A DNA stretch of 64,000 nt from Hordeum vulgare subsp. vulgare. Lineage: Eukaryota > Streptophyta > Magnoliopsida > Poales > Poaceae. A program made the position numbers and the translations under genes. Under the pieces are notes generated by a model, which saw only the letters and a program-made list of their open reading frames with translations, was not told the DNA's origin and ran no database searches. Location of the stretch: positions 11,304,147-11,368,146 of the forward strand of contig NC_058518.1 of assembly GCF_904849725.1 (NCBI RefSeq). Direction: 5' to 3'. This document shows positions 21,356 to 33,282 of this stretch, piece after piece (the first letter of the stretch is position 1; each line of letters opens with the position of its first letter).

Positions 21356-22888
21356 TGATGACCCACAAGTATAGGGGATCAATCGTAGTCCTTTTGATAA
21401 GTAAGAGTGTTGAACCCAACGAGGAGCAAAAGCCTCTGATAAGCGGATTTCAGCAAGGTAATAACTCCAAGCACTGAAAGTAGCGGTAACAAGTCATTGT
21501 GTAGCGAGGTGAAACATAGCAAGCAAAGAGTAACAAGTAACAGGTAGTAGCAACGGTGCAGCAAATGGCCCAATCCCTTTAGTAGCAAGGGACAAGCCTG
21601 AACAAAGTCTTATAGGAGGAAAAACGCTCCCGAGGACACACGAGAATTTCTGTCATGCTAGTTTCATCATGTTCATATGATTCGCGCTCGTTACTTTGAT
21701 AGTTTGATATGTGGGTGGACCGGCACTTGGGTACTGCCCTTACTTGGACAAGCATGCCACTTATGATTAACCTCTCTTGCAAGCATCCGCAACTACAAAA
21801 GAAGAATTAAGACAAAGTCTAACCATAGCATTAAACTAGTGGATCCAAATCAGCCCCTCACGAAGCAACGCATAGACCGGGGTTTAAGCTTCTGTCACTC
21901 CAGCAACCCATCATCTACTTACTACTTCCCAATGCCTTCCTCTAGGCCCAAATATGGTGAAGTGTTATGTAGTCGACGTTCACATAACACCACTAGAGGA
22001 AAAACAACATACAACATATCAAAATACCGAACGAATATCAAATTCACATGACTATTATCAGCATGACTTATCCCATGTCCTCAGGAACAAAAGTAACTAC
22101 CCACAAGACATAATCATAATCATGACCAGAGGTGTAATGAATAGCATCAAGGATCTGAACATAAACTCTTCCACCAAGTAATCCAACTAGCATCAACTAC
22201 AAAGAGTAATCAACACTACTAGCAACCTTATAAGTACCAATCGGAGTCGCGAGACGAAGATTGGTTACAAGAGATGAACTAGGGATTGGAGAGGAGATGC
22301 TGCCGATGAAGATGTTGATGAAGATCCCTCCCCTCCGACGAGAGGAGTGTTGGTGATGACGATAGCGACGATTCCCCCCCCCCCCCCTGAGAGAAATTTC
22401 CCCGGCAGGATCGTCCTGCCGGAGCTCTAGATTGGATCTGCTCAAGTTCCGCCTCGTGGGGGCAGCGAAACCACGAAAAAGCTCCCTCCTGATTTTTTTT
22501 CCAGACCAGGACGCATCATATAGCAAAAGAGGGGGGCTAGTGGGCCTTCAGGCAGCCCACAAGCTTGCCCACCGCCACCAGGGGGTGGTGGCGGAGTGGG
22601 GGCTTGTGCGGCCCTGGTGGCCCCCATCTGGTAGTTCTTTCGCCCGGTATTTTTAATATATTCCAGAAAAAATCAACGTAAATTTTCAGGGCATTTGGAG
22701 ATGTGCAGAATAGTGGACTAGGATTTGCTCCTTTTCCAGTCCAGAATTCCAACTGCCTGAATTCTCCCTCTTCAATTAAACCTTGCAAAATAAGAGAGAA
22801 AAGGCATAAATATGGCACCACAAGTAATATAACAGCCCAAAAAGCAATAAATATCAACATGAAAGCATGATGCAAAATGGACGTATCA
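21356..22888 (-). repeat. E4 5' LTR
   Basis: The 1533-bp LTR pairs with 12157-13671. It ends ACGTATCA and is followed by the GCCGG duplication. A run of C at about 22374-22387 and the GC-rich inverted repeat at 22548-22610 are visible. Confidence 0.9.
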
Positions 22889-23280
22889 GCCGGCGTGTTA
22901 TCCTCCGTGGCGCACGTCCGACAGGCCCCACACGAGACAAGACCCGATAGCCGGCAGGCCCCACGGCCTGCCGGAGAGGCTGGAAGCTGGGTCCCCCACC
23001 CCTTTTCTACCCCTTATTGTATACCGTTGGCTAGACTATAAATCCCAGGCCCAGTCCCATGAGAGAGGGGTGGCAACTAGTGAACTCTTAACACACACAC
23101 ACATGACCAAGGAAGCAAGAGCTTCGTCCCCCTCCTCACGAACAGCTCAAGGAGCACCATTGTATTGAGATCCACATTGTCACACCAGTAGGACTAGGGG
23201 TGTTACGGAGGGCCCTGAACCTGGATAGATCATTGTCATGTGTCTCGTGCCATCACCCATTACCAGATGTTGTCGGCGCC
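22889..23280 (+). repeat. Repeat A, first copy, part 3
   Basis: It matches 24046-24453. A TATA-like ACTATAAATCCC at about 23035 and an (AC)n run near 23090 suggest that repeat A is itself an LTR or part of one. Its family is not recognised. Confidence 0.65.
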
Positions 23281-23697
23281 ATTGGCCCCAAACCACAATC
23301 TAAGCCACCCCCTGGCATTTGCTGGAAAAATACCACGACAAGGTGGTCGCGGCTCCATCTCGTAGATCACAATTAAAACTTCTCTTTGATTTTTTTCTCT
23401 AAATATGTGAATTTATAGGACTAGAGATAGGGTCGGGGGAGCCTGGTGGACAGCACCACACAACAGGGCGCACCCTTGGGGGGGCTCCTCGTAGCCACGG
23501 GGACCCCCAACCACCCTCTAGTGGGTCTTTGCTTCATAATTCAATATAATTCCCATAAAGAATTCACAAAAAAGTTGTCCAATTCTGAGAACTTTTATTT
23601 ATGCACAAAATATTACGAAGGTAGTTCTACAGAAAACAGCGTCAGTGCGGGTTAGTTTCATTCAAATCTTGCAAATTAGAGTCCAAAAAGGGCAAAA
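23281..23697 (-). repeat. LTR fragment B, first copy
   Basis: This is the 5' end portion of an Athila-type LTR on the - strand, truncated on both sides by repeat A. It matches 24454-24900. Confidence 0.65.
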
Positions 23698-24453
23698 GCC
23701 CATCTAGTAACCTTGTGGCGGGACAGATGGCATCATTCGGCTCGGTCGATTGGCCCCCCTTGGCCGGCTAGCCACAGACGGCCCGCCTGGCCGACGCACG
23801 GCGGGTCGGCTGGCGACATCCGGCCATTCAGGGCCCGTCCCATCCGGCCCTACGTGCGTACGGCGACAAGAACAAACCTTCGGCGCAAGGGCGCGCATGG
23901 CTAGAGAGCGCCCTCACAGGCCTGAGGCGGCTACACGCGTCATGATGTAGGGCTCGACGTGGCTACAACGCCACCAGTAACGCCCGAGGCTGACCAAGCG
24001 AGGCGGCCCTGTAGCTGGGGCCTACCCCTATGAACTCCTTGACGGACGGCGTGTTATCCTCTATGGTGCACGTCCGGTTCGCCCCAGAACAGACAAGACC
24101 GGACAGCCGGCAGGCCCCACGGCCATCCGGAGAGGCTGGCAGCCGGGTCCCCCATCTCTTTTCTAAGCCTTATTGTATACCGTTAGCTAGACTATAAATC
24201 CCAGGCCCAGTGCCCTAAGAGAGGGGTGGAAACTAGTGAACTCTTAACACACACACACACAAACACACCACCAAGGAAGCGAGAGCTTCGTCACCCTCCT
24301 CACGAACAGCTCAAGGAGCACCGTTGTATTGTGATCCACATTGTCACACCAGCAGGACTAGGGGTTTTACCTCATCGGAGGGCCCTGAACTTGGATAGAT
24401 CGGCGTCATGTGTCTCGTGCCATCACCCGTTACCAGATGTTGTCGGCGCCCAT
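23698..24453 (+). repeat. Repeat A, second copy (uninterrupted)
   Basis: These 756 bp give the intact sequence of the repeat split by E1 and E4. They include a TATA-like motif at 24193-24199 and (AC)n at about 24246-24262. Confidence 0.7.
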
Positions 24454-24920
24454 TGGATCCAAACCACGATCTAAGCCACCCCCTCGCATTTGCCGAAAAA
24501 ATACCACTACAAGGTGGACGCGGCTCCGTCTCGTAGATCACAATTAAAACTTCTCATTGATTTTTTCTCTGAATATGTGAATTTATAGGACTGGAGATAG
24601 GGTCGGGGGAACCTCGTGGGAGGCACCACACAAACAGGGCACTACCTTGGGGGGGGGGGGCTCACCATGTTGCCTCGTGGCCACGGGACCCCCACCCACC
24701 CTCTCGTGGGTCTTTGCTTCATAAATCATTATAATTCCCATAAAGAATTCACAAAAAAAATTGTCCAATTCCGAGAACTTTTATTTATGCATAAAATATA
24801 TTGAAGGTAGTTCCGTAGAAAAGAGCACCAGTGCGGGTTAGTTTTATTCAAATCATGCAAATTAGAGTCCAAAAAAAGAACAAAAGTGTTTGGAAAAGTA
24901 GATACATTGGAGACGTATCA
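24454..24920 (-). repeat. LTR fragment B, second copy
   Basis: The same LTR fragment as 23281-23697, here reaching the true LTR terminus GACGTATCA. Repeat A and fragment B together form a tandem duplication of about 1.2 kb. Confidence 0.7.
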
Positions 24921-25026
24921 GCCATCGACAAGGAGGAACACCCTTGTACTATCATTATGCTCTGATAATTGTTATGTCATGCAGATGGCTAGGCTGAGGC
25001 ACTGCATATGTAGGGTGAAGATGGTT
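24921..25026. repeat. Spacer fragment between LTR ends, unit 2
   Basis: About 105 bp (GCCATCGACAAGG to GAAGATGGTT) match 26648-26748 in the prolamin upstream spacer. The same sandwich occurs at 39316-39422. Confidence 0.65.
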
Positions 25027-25719
25027 TAGATATGAAATCATGTCCCTCAGGCCCTAGTAGCAAGCATTAAGCATGGCAAGGTCACAGGAACATCAATCTC
25101 ATAACATAGTGGATACTAGGGATCAAGCCATATCAAAATAACTCGATTACAAGACAAATATTATCCAATCCAGCTAGCATACAAAGGAATTACTCACTCC
25201 CGTTGAAGAGCATCAAGATGGTGTTGATAGAGAAGGGTTGGTCATGACGACAATGATGAATCTCCCTCTCCGGAGCCCCAAACTGACTCCAGATCATCCC
25301 TCTTGTGGACGAACGGGAGGTGGCAACAGCTCCATCTCATAGAACGCAATGAAAACTTCTCTCCTACTTTTCTCCGGAAATAAGAATTTATAGGATTGGA
25401 ATTAGGGTATGTGGAGCCACGAGGTGGTCACAAGCCAAGAGGGCGCGCTTAGGGGGGTGGTCGCACCCTGTTTTTCTTGGCACCAACAGGTGGCCCCCCT
25501 TTGATGGGTCTTTGCTCCAATATTTTTTATATATTTCAAAAGGAAACTCCAAAAATTTACGTCCGACCCAAAGAACATTTATTTCTACACAAAAACAACA
25601 CCATGGTAGTTCTGCTAAAAACAACATCAGTCCGGATTAGTTTATTTCGAATTATGCAAATTAGATTACAAAACTAGAGAAAAAGTGTTCAAAAAATTAG
25701 ATACGTTATAGACGTATCA
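25027..25719 (-). mobile_element. LTR remnant D, unit 2
   Basis: A truncated Athila-type LTR on the - strand ending GACGTATCA. The orthologous remnant in unit 4 (39423-39477 plus 47533-48148) lies at the same spot, so it predates that duplication. Confidence 0.7.
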
Positions 25720-27718
25720 TAGGGCCATGGGAAGGCAAAGGAAGCCCACCTCAAGAGTCCCTAGAGTTTTTGCGATGACGCAAACCCTGCCTAAAATTGG
25801 GTAGAAATGGTCCAAGCAAACAAGAAACGTTCATCCGTCATTTTGCATTGGCGCGTTGGTCCATGTTATGTGTCCGCACGGACAGAAACGAAGGTAAATA
25901 GAAGAGAGACGGCCTTGATCTGGAGTTGCCCTCAGCGTTTTCTTATAGATAGTTTTATTATTTCTGTCATTTTGCAATGAAATCGCATAATAAATATATC
26001 TATTTCTGTTTGCAAAGAGCAAATACTAGTGGTGCGTCATTTTGCAAGTTTAACTCGGGACACCACATGTGGTAAGAAGTAAATTAACAGGGTCTTCACT
26101 GATGCCAAGTTATTTGGACCTTACTTATAAAACTCTACATGTAATCTCCCCGGTCATGTGGCTAGCTAGGCAGCAAACTATGCATGCCTTTGGCCTGTTA
26201 TGCACTACTCTAGATAGTATCCGGTAGTTTTTAGACCAAATCGTAGTCATTTGAGTTCTCCTCGACATAAGCAAGCTTTAGATTAGGATTTTCATGAATA
26301 TGGCGACTACTCTAGGTTGTAGCGTGTCAATGCACACAATCTTGTTGGACTATGCATCGAAGGTGTCTGTGGAAAACTTGGAAACTGGTGGGGCGATCAT
26401 GGGGCTCCCCTAGTGGATGCTACCCACTCGAAGCGAGTGGAAGAGGGAACCAAGGGGCTTGAAGAGACTTGTTCAGATTTCGCGTGCGGTCATTTTTGTG
26501 AGATAGCAAGCACCAGTACAACATGCATCTCATGGGGAGGGACCATTTAGGGTGGTATTCGTGGTGCACGGGCGTCAGAACTTGGTCGAAGGGGAAGATC
26601 GGGAGGGGGAAGTACTAGTTGATGTTTACCTAGAGGAAGAAGGTGGCATCGACAAGCAAGAACATCCCTGGACTATCATTATGCTCCAATAATCATTACA
26701 TCCTGCAGTTGGGCTAGGGTGAGGCACTGCACATGTAGGGTGAAGACGGTTGTCGTGGATGGTGCGCCTCGAGTGCTTGAGGAAGTTGGAAGAGCGGGGT
26801 GCATGGCAGCGCACGACGGTGGGGTGATGCTGGCGTCATGTGGTCCCGGTGTGTGGTGGAGGCATGTTAGTGGCCATGAGAGGTTGGAGGTGGTGGTGCT
26901 CCGCGGGACGAGATGGCGGCAATGCTTCGTCATAGGAGAGGTGAGAGGATAGTGAGTGATTAATTATGGAAGATTAGGAATGCAAATTTGAAGCCTTGAG
27001 GATATCCTCTGACTCTACATAGTTTAACCAAATGAAATAAAATTTCAAATATGATGTGAACTCTCAAAATCCAAATTTTTTGGTTGATCTAAAGATGGTC
27101 GGAGGGATCCATCAAGGATCCAAATTTGCATGCGTATAGATACTAACAAGTTCAGTTGGATGCTTGCATTTTTATGCACCCTGAGGAACAGTTCGCCTCT
27201 TTTACTTTTTTAATACCAGTTCATGGACCCGGCATTAGGCCCTATAGGGTGCTACTTTAACAAAAAAATATTTTATTACTAGTAAGTAGTAACAAATATA
27301 GTTCTATACTCTATATATTCTCATTTTATTTTTATTTTTCCTACCTACTTTTGTTTGAGTTGCATATGAATTTGTACTTGCCTTTCAAATCTACACAGCA
27401 AGCACGATAAGATGATGTGTCTTAGAGGAACGTCCACGTCACAACCCTCATGTTACCACTCGAAATATCTGGTTATTTGAAGAGTCAAGTCTGGTTATCC
27501 ATCATATAATCATATCAGGCAAGAAAAATACAAAGTTACTTTAGAGAAAATAGTTTCTAGAACAATCTTCTCATTTATGTCGTGATTTGTCAAAACGACA
27601 CATGCAAGCTTACAAACTTAGTCCAACTCAAGATATGCCTATCTGGATATGACTACATAAAGTAGAGCATCACAAACTAAATTCCAAAACGAGGCAAGAC
27701 CTAGATTAATGTGTGTAG
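25720..27718. other. Upstream spacer of copy 2
   Basis: About 2 kb aligns with 48149-50105 upstream of copy 4, and from about 26890 on also with 33283 onward upstream of copy 3. It contains no convincing gene; the GC-rich open frame near 26719-26952 is not kept in the paralogue. A 100-bp stretch (26648-26748) recurs at 24921-25026. Confidence 0.65.
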
Positions 27719-27742
27719 TGTAAAGTGAAAAAAATGACTCAT
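27719..27742 (+). promoter_or_regulatory. Endosperm box of copy 2
   Basis: The prolamin box TGTAAAG (27719-27725) and the GCN4-like ATGACTCAT (27734-27742) lie about 318 bp before the ATG. In cereal prolamin genes these bind the DOF factor PBF and bZIP factors. Copies 3 and 4 have ATGAGTCAT, so copy 2 has the opposite centre base of the palindromic core. Confidence 0.8.
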
Positions 27743-27931
27743 CATTCATTATGGATCATGACTTACAACTAGATGATATTTGCAAAAAAAGCAACTATGA
27801 TGAGCAATCCAAAATCACACAAGTAAAGTAGTACCACCAAACACAACATACCAAACGATTAGTTGGATAATCCTGGGAGTACTTTTTCAAAAAGCAAGGG
27901 CAAGGATGGAATTAAACCATACCATGATATC

Positions 27932-27939
27932 TATAAGTA
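27932..27939 (+). promoter_or_regulatory. Mutated TATA box of copy 2
   Basis: TATAAGTA replaces the TATAAATA of copies 1 and 3 at the same position, 105 bp before the ATG. Confidence 0.65.
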
Positions 27940-28036
27940 AACATGCACCATCATGGTTACCTTCCTTCATCCAAACTTCACACACCAAGATCAGAAACAT
28001 CTATTCCAAGCAAGCAATAGTAACCAAAAATCCAAC

Positions 28037-29070
28037 ATGAAGACGTTCCTCACCTTTGTCCTCCTTGCCATGGCGATGAGCATCGTCACTACCGCTGGGC
28101 AGCTAAACCCTAGCTACCAAGAGTTGCAATCACCACAACAACCATTTCTGAAACAACAATCATATCTGCAGCAACCATATCCACAACAACCATATCTACC
28201 GCAGCAACCATTCCCCACACCCCAACAATTTTTCCCCTATCTACCACAGCAAACATTTCCCCAATCCCAACAACCAACCCCCCTACAACCACAACAACCA
28301 TTCCCCCTGCAACCCCAACCACCACAACAACCTTTTCCTCAGTCCCAACAACCATTCACCTGGCAACCACAACAACCTTTTTCCCAGCCCCAACAACCAA
28401 TTCCCCAGCAACCACAACAACCGTTCCCCTAGCAACCACAACAAATAATTCCCCAACAACCACAACAACCATTCTCCCTGCAACCCCAACAACCACATCA
28501 ACCTTTTCCTCGGCCCCAACAACCATTCCCCTGGCAACCACAACAACCATTTTCCCGGCCCCACCAACCAATTCCCCAGGAACCACAACAACCATTCCCC
28601 CAGCAACCACAACAAATAGTACCCCAGCAACCACAACAACCATTCCCCCAGCAACCACAACAACCTTTTCCTCAGCCCCAACAACCATTCCCTTGGCAAC
28701 CACAACAACCATTTCTCCAGCCCCTACAACTATTTCCCTAGCAAGCACAACAACCATTACCCTTGCAACCACAACTACCATTTCCGCAGCCCCAACAACC
28801 AATTGGACAGCAACCACAACAACCATTCCTGCGGCAACCACAACAAATAATTCCCCAGCAACCACAACAACCATTCCCCCTGCAGCCGCAACAACCATTC
28901 CCCGAACAACCACAACAAACACTTCCCCAACAACCACAACAAATAATTTCCCAGCAACCACAACAACCATTCCCCAGCAACCTCAACAACCATTCCTTCT
29001 GCAGCCACACCAACCTCAGCAACCTTATGCACAACAAGACATCTAGAGTGATTTAGCCCTCTTGGGCTAA
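28037..29070 (+). pseudogene. Hor1: C-hordein copy 2, three stops and a frameshift
   Basis: This relic of the same sulphur-poor prolamin family keeps the ATG, signal peptide and N-terminal region. Lesions: TAG at 28430-28432 (codon 132, from CAG), TAG at 28739-28741, loss of one C in a C-run near 28975 that shifts the frame, and TAG at 29044-29046 where copy 1 has TGG in IWSD. The original terminal TAA lies at 29068-29070. It is also shorter than copy 1 by several repeat units. Copy 1 is its closest relative, sharing the MVTF leader read-through and the same tail. At most a 131-residue product could be made. Confidence 0.9.
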
Positions 29071-29145
29071 TGAAGCAAAAAGTTGTAATACTAGATGGGT
29101 GTATCATCGTTTTTTAGTCAATGAGTGTTCAGTGTAATGATGATA

Positions 29146-29151
29146 AATAAA
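29146..29151 (+). terminator. Poly(A) signal of copy 2
   Basis: AATAAA in a 3' UTR that matches copies 1 and 3. Confidence 0.6.
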
Positions 29152-29939
29152 GTGATGTGCACCATCATGTGTAATCCCGACCTATACTAGTTCAAGCATG
29201 AGAATGAAAGACAAAGAAAGTTCTTGTCACAAGGACAATGATGGTAATTTTTACATTCATGCCATATTTAGATTTTTGTCCCTAACTACAATTTGAGTCA
29301 TATGCATTATCTACCAATTTATGAAGTGAAGCCCTATGAGCCAAACATAATTAATGGTTGTTAAACTTGGTTTGAATTTGATTATTAGCAAATAAGGAGT
29401 ATGAAGTAATTGCAAATTATCTCTTCGGTGGCTAGTCGTATGAATTGTGTGACTTTGGTAGTTATTCAGATGGTTTCTATAGTGGACTGACTGCTCATAT
29501 TAGAAAATTTGGGCTTGCGCCGTATTGAGTTCTTGCAAATGGACAATATGAAGGGATCATTGAATTTATTCCTTCTATTTATCCTGCACATGTATTACGA
29601 GTTACTTAGAAAAGTTCCATTAGACTGATATGGTCCACTTGGTATAGCTACCCAATGGACGGAAGCTTTTATTAAAATATGTGTTGGTCACACTAAAATT
29701 ACATATAATATCGGTGTTGCAGATATGATGTTTTGCTTAAAACTTCAATCCTCCTTTATTCATTCATAATAATTGTCGCATCGTTTACAACCACGGGGAT
29801 AATGTCCTCAGGGGTAGACCGTAAGAAAAGATTAGAATGGGAAAATATATCCAATCTGGCCAATTCATGTGTAAAGATGGTTGGTTTCCATATAACGGTG
29901 TTCATAAATTATGTGATTAAAGTCTAAGAGCGTTAAATA

Positions 29940-30146
29940 TCAGTCATCAAAAATAGCACTTGCAATGAACGACAAGCTCCCCTCTTTCACGGTAGTGATC
30001 ACTATTATATTATCCTCATTGATCTCAAGTTTATTGCATCCTCTCATATGTGCAAGATTTAGACCAAACCTCAAGGATAGCGCTTCTACTCTAAAAGCAT
30101 TATAACTCGAATCAACCTTCTCATTTGTAGCTGCAATTAATTTCAC
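29940..30146 (-). pseudogene. RNase H-like relic, unit 2
   Basis: The same fragment as at 2357-2581 with a few substitutions (EALSLRFGLNLAHM, GCNKLE). Homology continues a little upstream without the ATG. Function is unlikely. Confidence 0.5.
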
Positions 30147-30664
30147 ATTGTTACCCTTTATTACCGCTCCAACAACACCCTGATATTAGTCAAGAATCAA
30201 ACGATGCATCTGTCTTGAGTTTCGCATAATCTCTTCGGGATATTGTCTGCTTCACAATTTATGTAAATCTAGGAATTATGATTGCTAACCTTCAAAATGT
30301 TTGCAAAATTAGTGAATCCTATTTTTGGGGTTGCTGTATATTCAGCAATCTTCAACCATTAGTCATGTATGAGACTATTCATCTTTTCGTCGAGGAAATG
30401 AGACTATTCATGTTGCTTTAGATAAAAACTTATGAATACAACTGAATAAAACAAACAACATCTTGACTGTCGAAGCAAGTTGAATGACTAAAATTCTAGT
30501 ATCATTCACTTTCTGTCGATCGGCATGTACGGGTGACTGCTTGCGCAACTAACTCATTGCGAGCATCACGCCAGTAGGTCAACGCACATGCATTAGTGTT
30601 GAGCATCGCCAGCGCTAGGGCTTCGATGAGGAATCATCCAACAGCGCCATGCCAGAGAAATGCG

Positions 30665-30847
30665 ACCTTTCTTCTATACCCTTCTTCCTCCCCTTCACTT
30701 ACTTCCCTTATCACTTCTCTTCATCCTCCTCTCCCTTCTCCCCATCATATCCCTTTTTCCCCTCCTCTGTCCCTCGCTCCTCCTGCTTTTTCCTCCCCCC
30801 TCTCTCCGTTCTCTTCTTCCTTCACTTCTTTTTCCTCTCTCTCACTA
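30665..30847 (+). repeat. CT-rich low-complexity tract, unit 2
   Basis: This is the paralogue of the tract at 3094-3284. Confidence 0.65.
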
Positions 30848-31811
30848 TCGGGTACCCGTATGTAGGCAGGAACGGAGCCGTCGGATCCCATCATGCAAGC
30901 TCACACCAGTCGAGCGCATGCGTGACTTTATCGTTTTCTTGCCTTGAAAGTAATATATATCATAAAGATCCATAAACTAACAGCAGATGCACAATTCAAA
31001 GTGTGAGGATAGAGCAAACTTATAACTTCTCCTATCTGTTATTATTCAACTTGATATCCTATTACATTGGTTATGTCGTATATGATAGGTTATTGATTGA
31101 TGACATGAACAAGTTTACTATCAAAATAATACTGTATTATTGATTGATGGCGTGGATATCATATCTGAGAGCACTTGCATAACAAGAGGTTTAATTAACC
31201 GTACTCATCTGCTCACAAGTTCGTCTACATACAACATGTTGAATTTTGACTGCTCACTACACCCATGATCCCAGCTTAAAATAATAATTTCCCGATATGT
31301 GTTTCAGTTATTTCATTGTAATCGACGATGATTATGCAAAGAGATCACTCGAGTAGCATGGAATCTGCAAGTAACAGAGTAATGGTGACAACCATTGTGA
31401 TGTCCAGTCAGTGTCTACCGGTTGCGGTTCTAAGAAGGCCTATGTGCACAAATTAAGATTTGGTAATTAAGAAACACTCCAAACAATTTCCCTTCAGGGA
31501 AGCTTCAGTTTACATGGAGCCAGCTTCAGCGGAGTTTTTCTGAAGAAATGTGATGGCCAACCACTTGCTCGATGATGGTCCATACATAAGCCAAGGTTCA
31601 AGTCATTCTGCTACAATACTCTCGTTAATTCACCTGTTTGGAAGGTTCAAGATTTTGGAACTGCACGGCATTTTGTTGCCAGGATAATGCAAGTTGAAGA
31701 CACTAGCCGGATCTGTCATCAATGAAAGCCAAGGGTTTCCACAGGTCATGATTCGAAAAAACTGAGGAAGTGCAACATCCTTCATTCCTTAAGAGCCCCT
31801 TGTTATCTTAT

Positions 31812-31896
31812 TACTCCCTTTTTCCCGTAATGTACGACGTTTTCTTACACTAGTGTCGTGTCCAAAAACTTCTTACATTATGGAACGGAAGGAGTA
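31812..31896. mobile_element. Stowaway-type MITE (Mariner)
   Basis: An 81-bp element (31814-31894) begins CTCCCTTTTTCC and ends GGAACGGAAGGAG, near the classic Stowaway inverted repeat CTCCCTCCGTTCC. It is flanked by TA on both sides (31812-31813, 31895-31896). It is non-coding. Confidence 0.8.
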
Positions 31897-31938
31897 GATC
31901 CAGTGTCGGAAATAAACAGCAGAAGGTTGCTTGAACTG

Positions 31939-33282
31939 CCTCAGTTTGAGGGGTTGTCAATCCCTTATAGATTGTTTGCCAAGTGAGAACTGAAAGCAAC
32001 AAAGTAACAAAGCAAAGTAAAAGCGGAGGTGTAAACGATGGATGTGAATAGACCCGGGGGCCGTAGTATTTACTAGTGGCTTCTCTCATGAAAGCAAGTA
32101 GACGGTGGGTGAACAAATTACTGTCGAGCAATTGATAGAACCGCGCAAAGTCGTGACAATATCTATGCAATGATTATATCTATAGGCATCATGTCCAAAA
32201 CAAGTAGACCGATACTTTCTGCATCTACTACTATTACTCCACACATCGACCGCTATCCAGCATGCAACTAGTGTATTAAGTCCATAAGAACAGAGTAATG
32301 CCTTAAGCAAGATGACATGATGTAGAGGGATAATCTCAAACCAATGATAAAAACCCCGTCTTTTTACCCTTGATGGCAACTACTTGATGTGTGCCTTGCT
32401 ACCCCTACTGTCACTGGGAAAGGTCACCACATGGCAGAACCCAAAACCAAGCACTTCTCCCATTGCAAGAATCATAGATCTAGTTGGCCAAACAAAACCC
32501 AAGACTCCGAGAGACTTACAAGGATATCAAATCATGCATATAAGAAATCAACAAATACTCAAATATATATCATAGATAATCTGATCACAAATCCACAATT
32601 CATCGGATCTCGACAAACACACCGCCAAAGAAGATTACATCGGATAGATCTCCATGAAGATCATGGAGAACTTTGTATTGAAGATCCAAGAGAGATAAGA
32701 AGCCATCTAGCTACTAACTACGGATCTGTAGGTCTGAAGTGAACTACTCATGAGTCATTGGAGGGGCGATGATGATGATGAAGAAGCCCTCCAACTCCAA
32801 AGTCCCCTCCGGCAGGGCACCGGGAAGGGTCTCCAGATGAGATATCGCGGAAACGGAAGCTGGCGGCGGCGGAGAAGTATTTTTTAGGCTCCCCTGATTT
32901 TTTGCGGAATGTTTGGGAATTTATAGGCCAAAGACCTAGGTTAGGGGGCGGCCAGGGAGGCCACAAGCCTGCCCACCGTCGCCTCCCCCTGGTGGCGGAG
33001 TGGCGCTTGTGGGCTCCCTGGAGCCCACCTGGCCTGGCCCAAAAGCCCCCTGGTCTTCTTCTATTCGGGAAAAAATCATTTCGGGGTTTTTCTTCCGTTT
33101 GGACTCCGTTCCAAAATCAGATCTGAAAAGAGTCAAAAACACGGAAAAAACACGAACTGGCACTTGGCACTGAATTACTAAGTTAGTCCCAAAAAAGATA
33201 TAAAAGGTACATAAAACAACCAAATAAGACAAGATAACAGCGTGAAACCATCAAAAATTATAGATACGTTAGAGACGTATCA
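31939..33282 (-). mobile_element. Truncated LTR of the E1 family
   Basis: The sequence matches the E1 LTR and ends GACGTATCA at 33282. Its other end is missing: after CCTCAGTTTGAG it jumps about 90 bp to GGGGTTGTCAATCCC. No internal domain accompanies it. The right flank joins the copy 3 upstream spacer at GTGCTCAATGG, which is continuous in copy 4 (49326), so this LTR marks a rearrangement boundary. Confidence 0.75.

Larger units (their letters stand above)
12157..22888 (-). mobile_element. E4: full-length Gypsy (Athila-type) LTR retrotransposon
   Basis: This 10.7-kb element on the - strand is flanked by perfect 5-bp target duplications GCCGG (12152-12156 and 22889-22893). Plus-order layout: 3' LTR (12157-13671), polypurine tract, 1.5 kb without coding, small ORF (15207-15593) with a promoter-like region, pol (15975-19306), protease and gag (19301-20491), an inserted foreign LTR (20492-21110), gag start/leader, tRNA-Asp primer-binding site and 5' LTR (21356-22888). 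It has the complete set of enzymatic domains. It is disabled by a gag stop, a frameshift and the LTR insertion. The clade is inferred from pol; the family name was not checked. Confidence 0.92.
29152..31811. other. Downstream spacer of copy 2
   Basis: The first 1.9 kb match the spacer after copy 1. From about 31072 to 31811 the sequence is unique in the window and AT-rich, with no recognisable gene; it may be what originally followed copy 1 before repeat A inserted. It contains the RNase H-like relic and a CT-rich tract listed separately. Confidence 0.6.

Noticed and set aside
26719..26952. Possible gene in the GC-richer spacer upstream of copy 2
   Set aside because: The paralogous region upstream of copy 4 (about 49150-49380) does not keep the frame, and no motif is seen.
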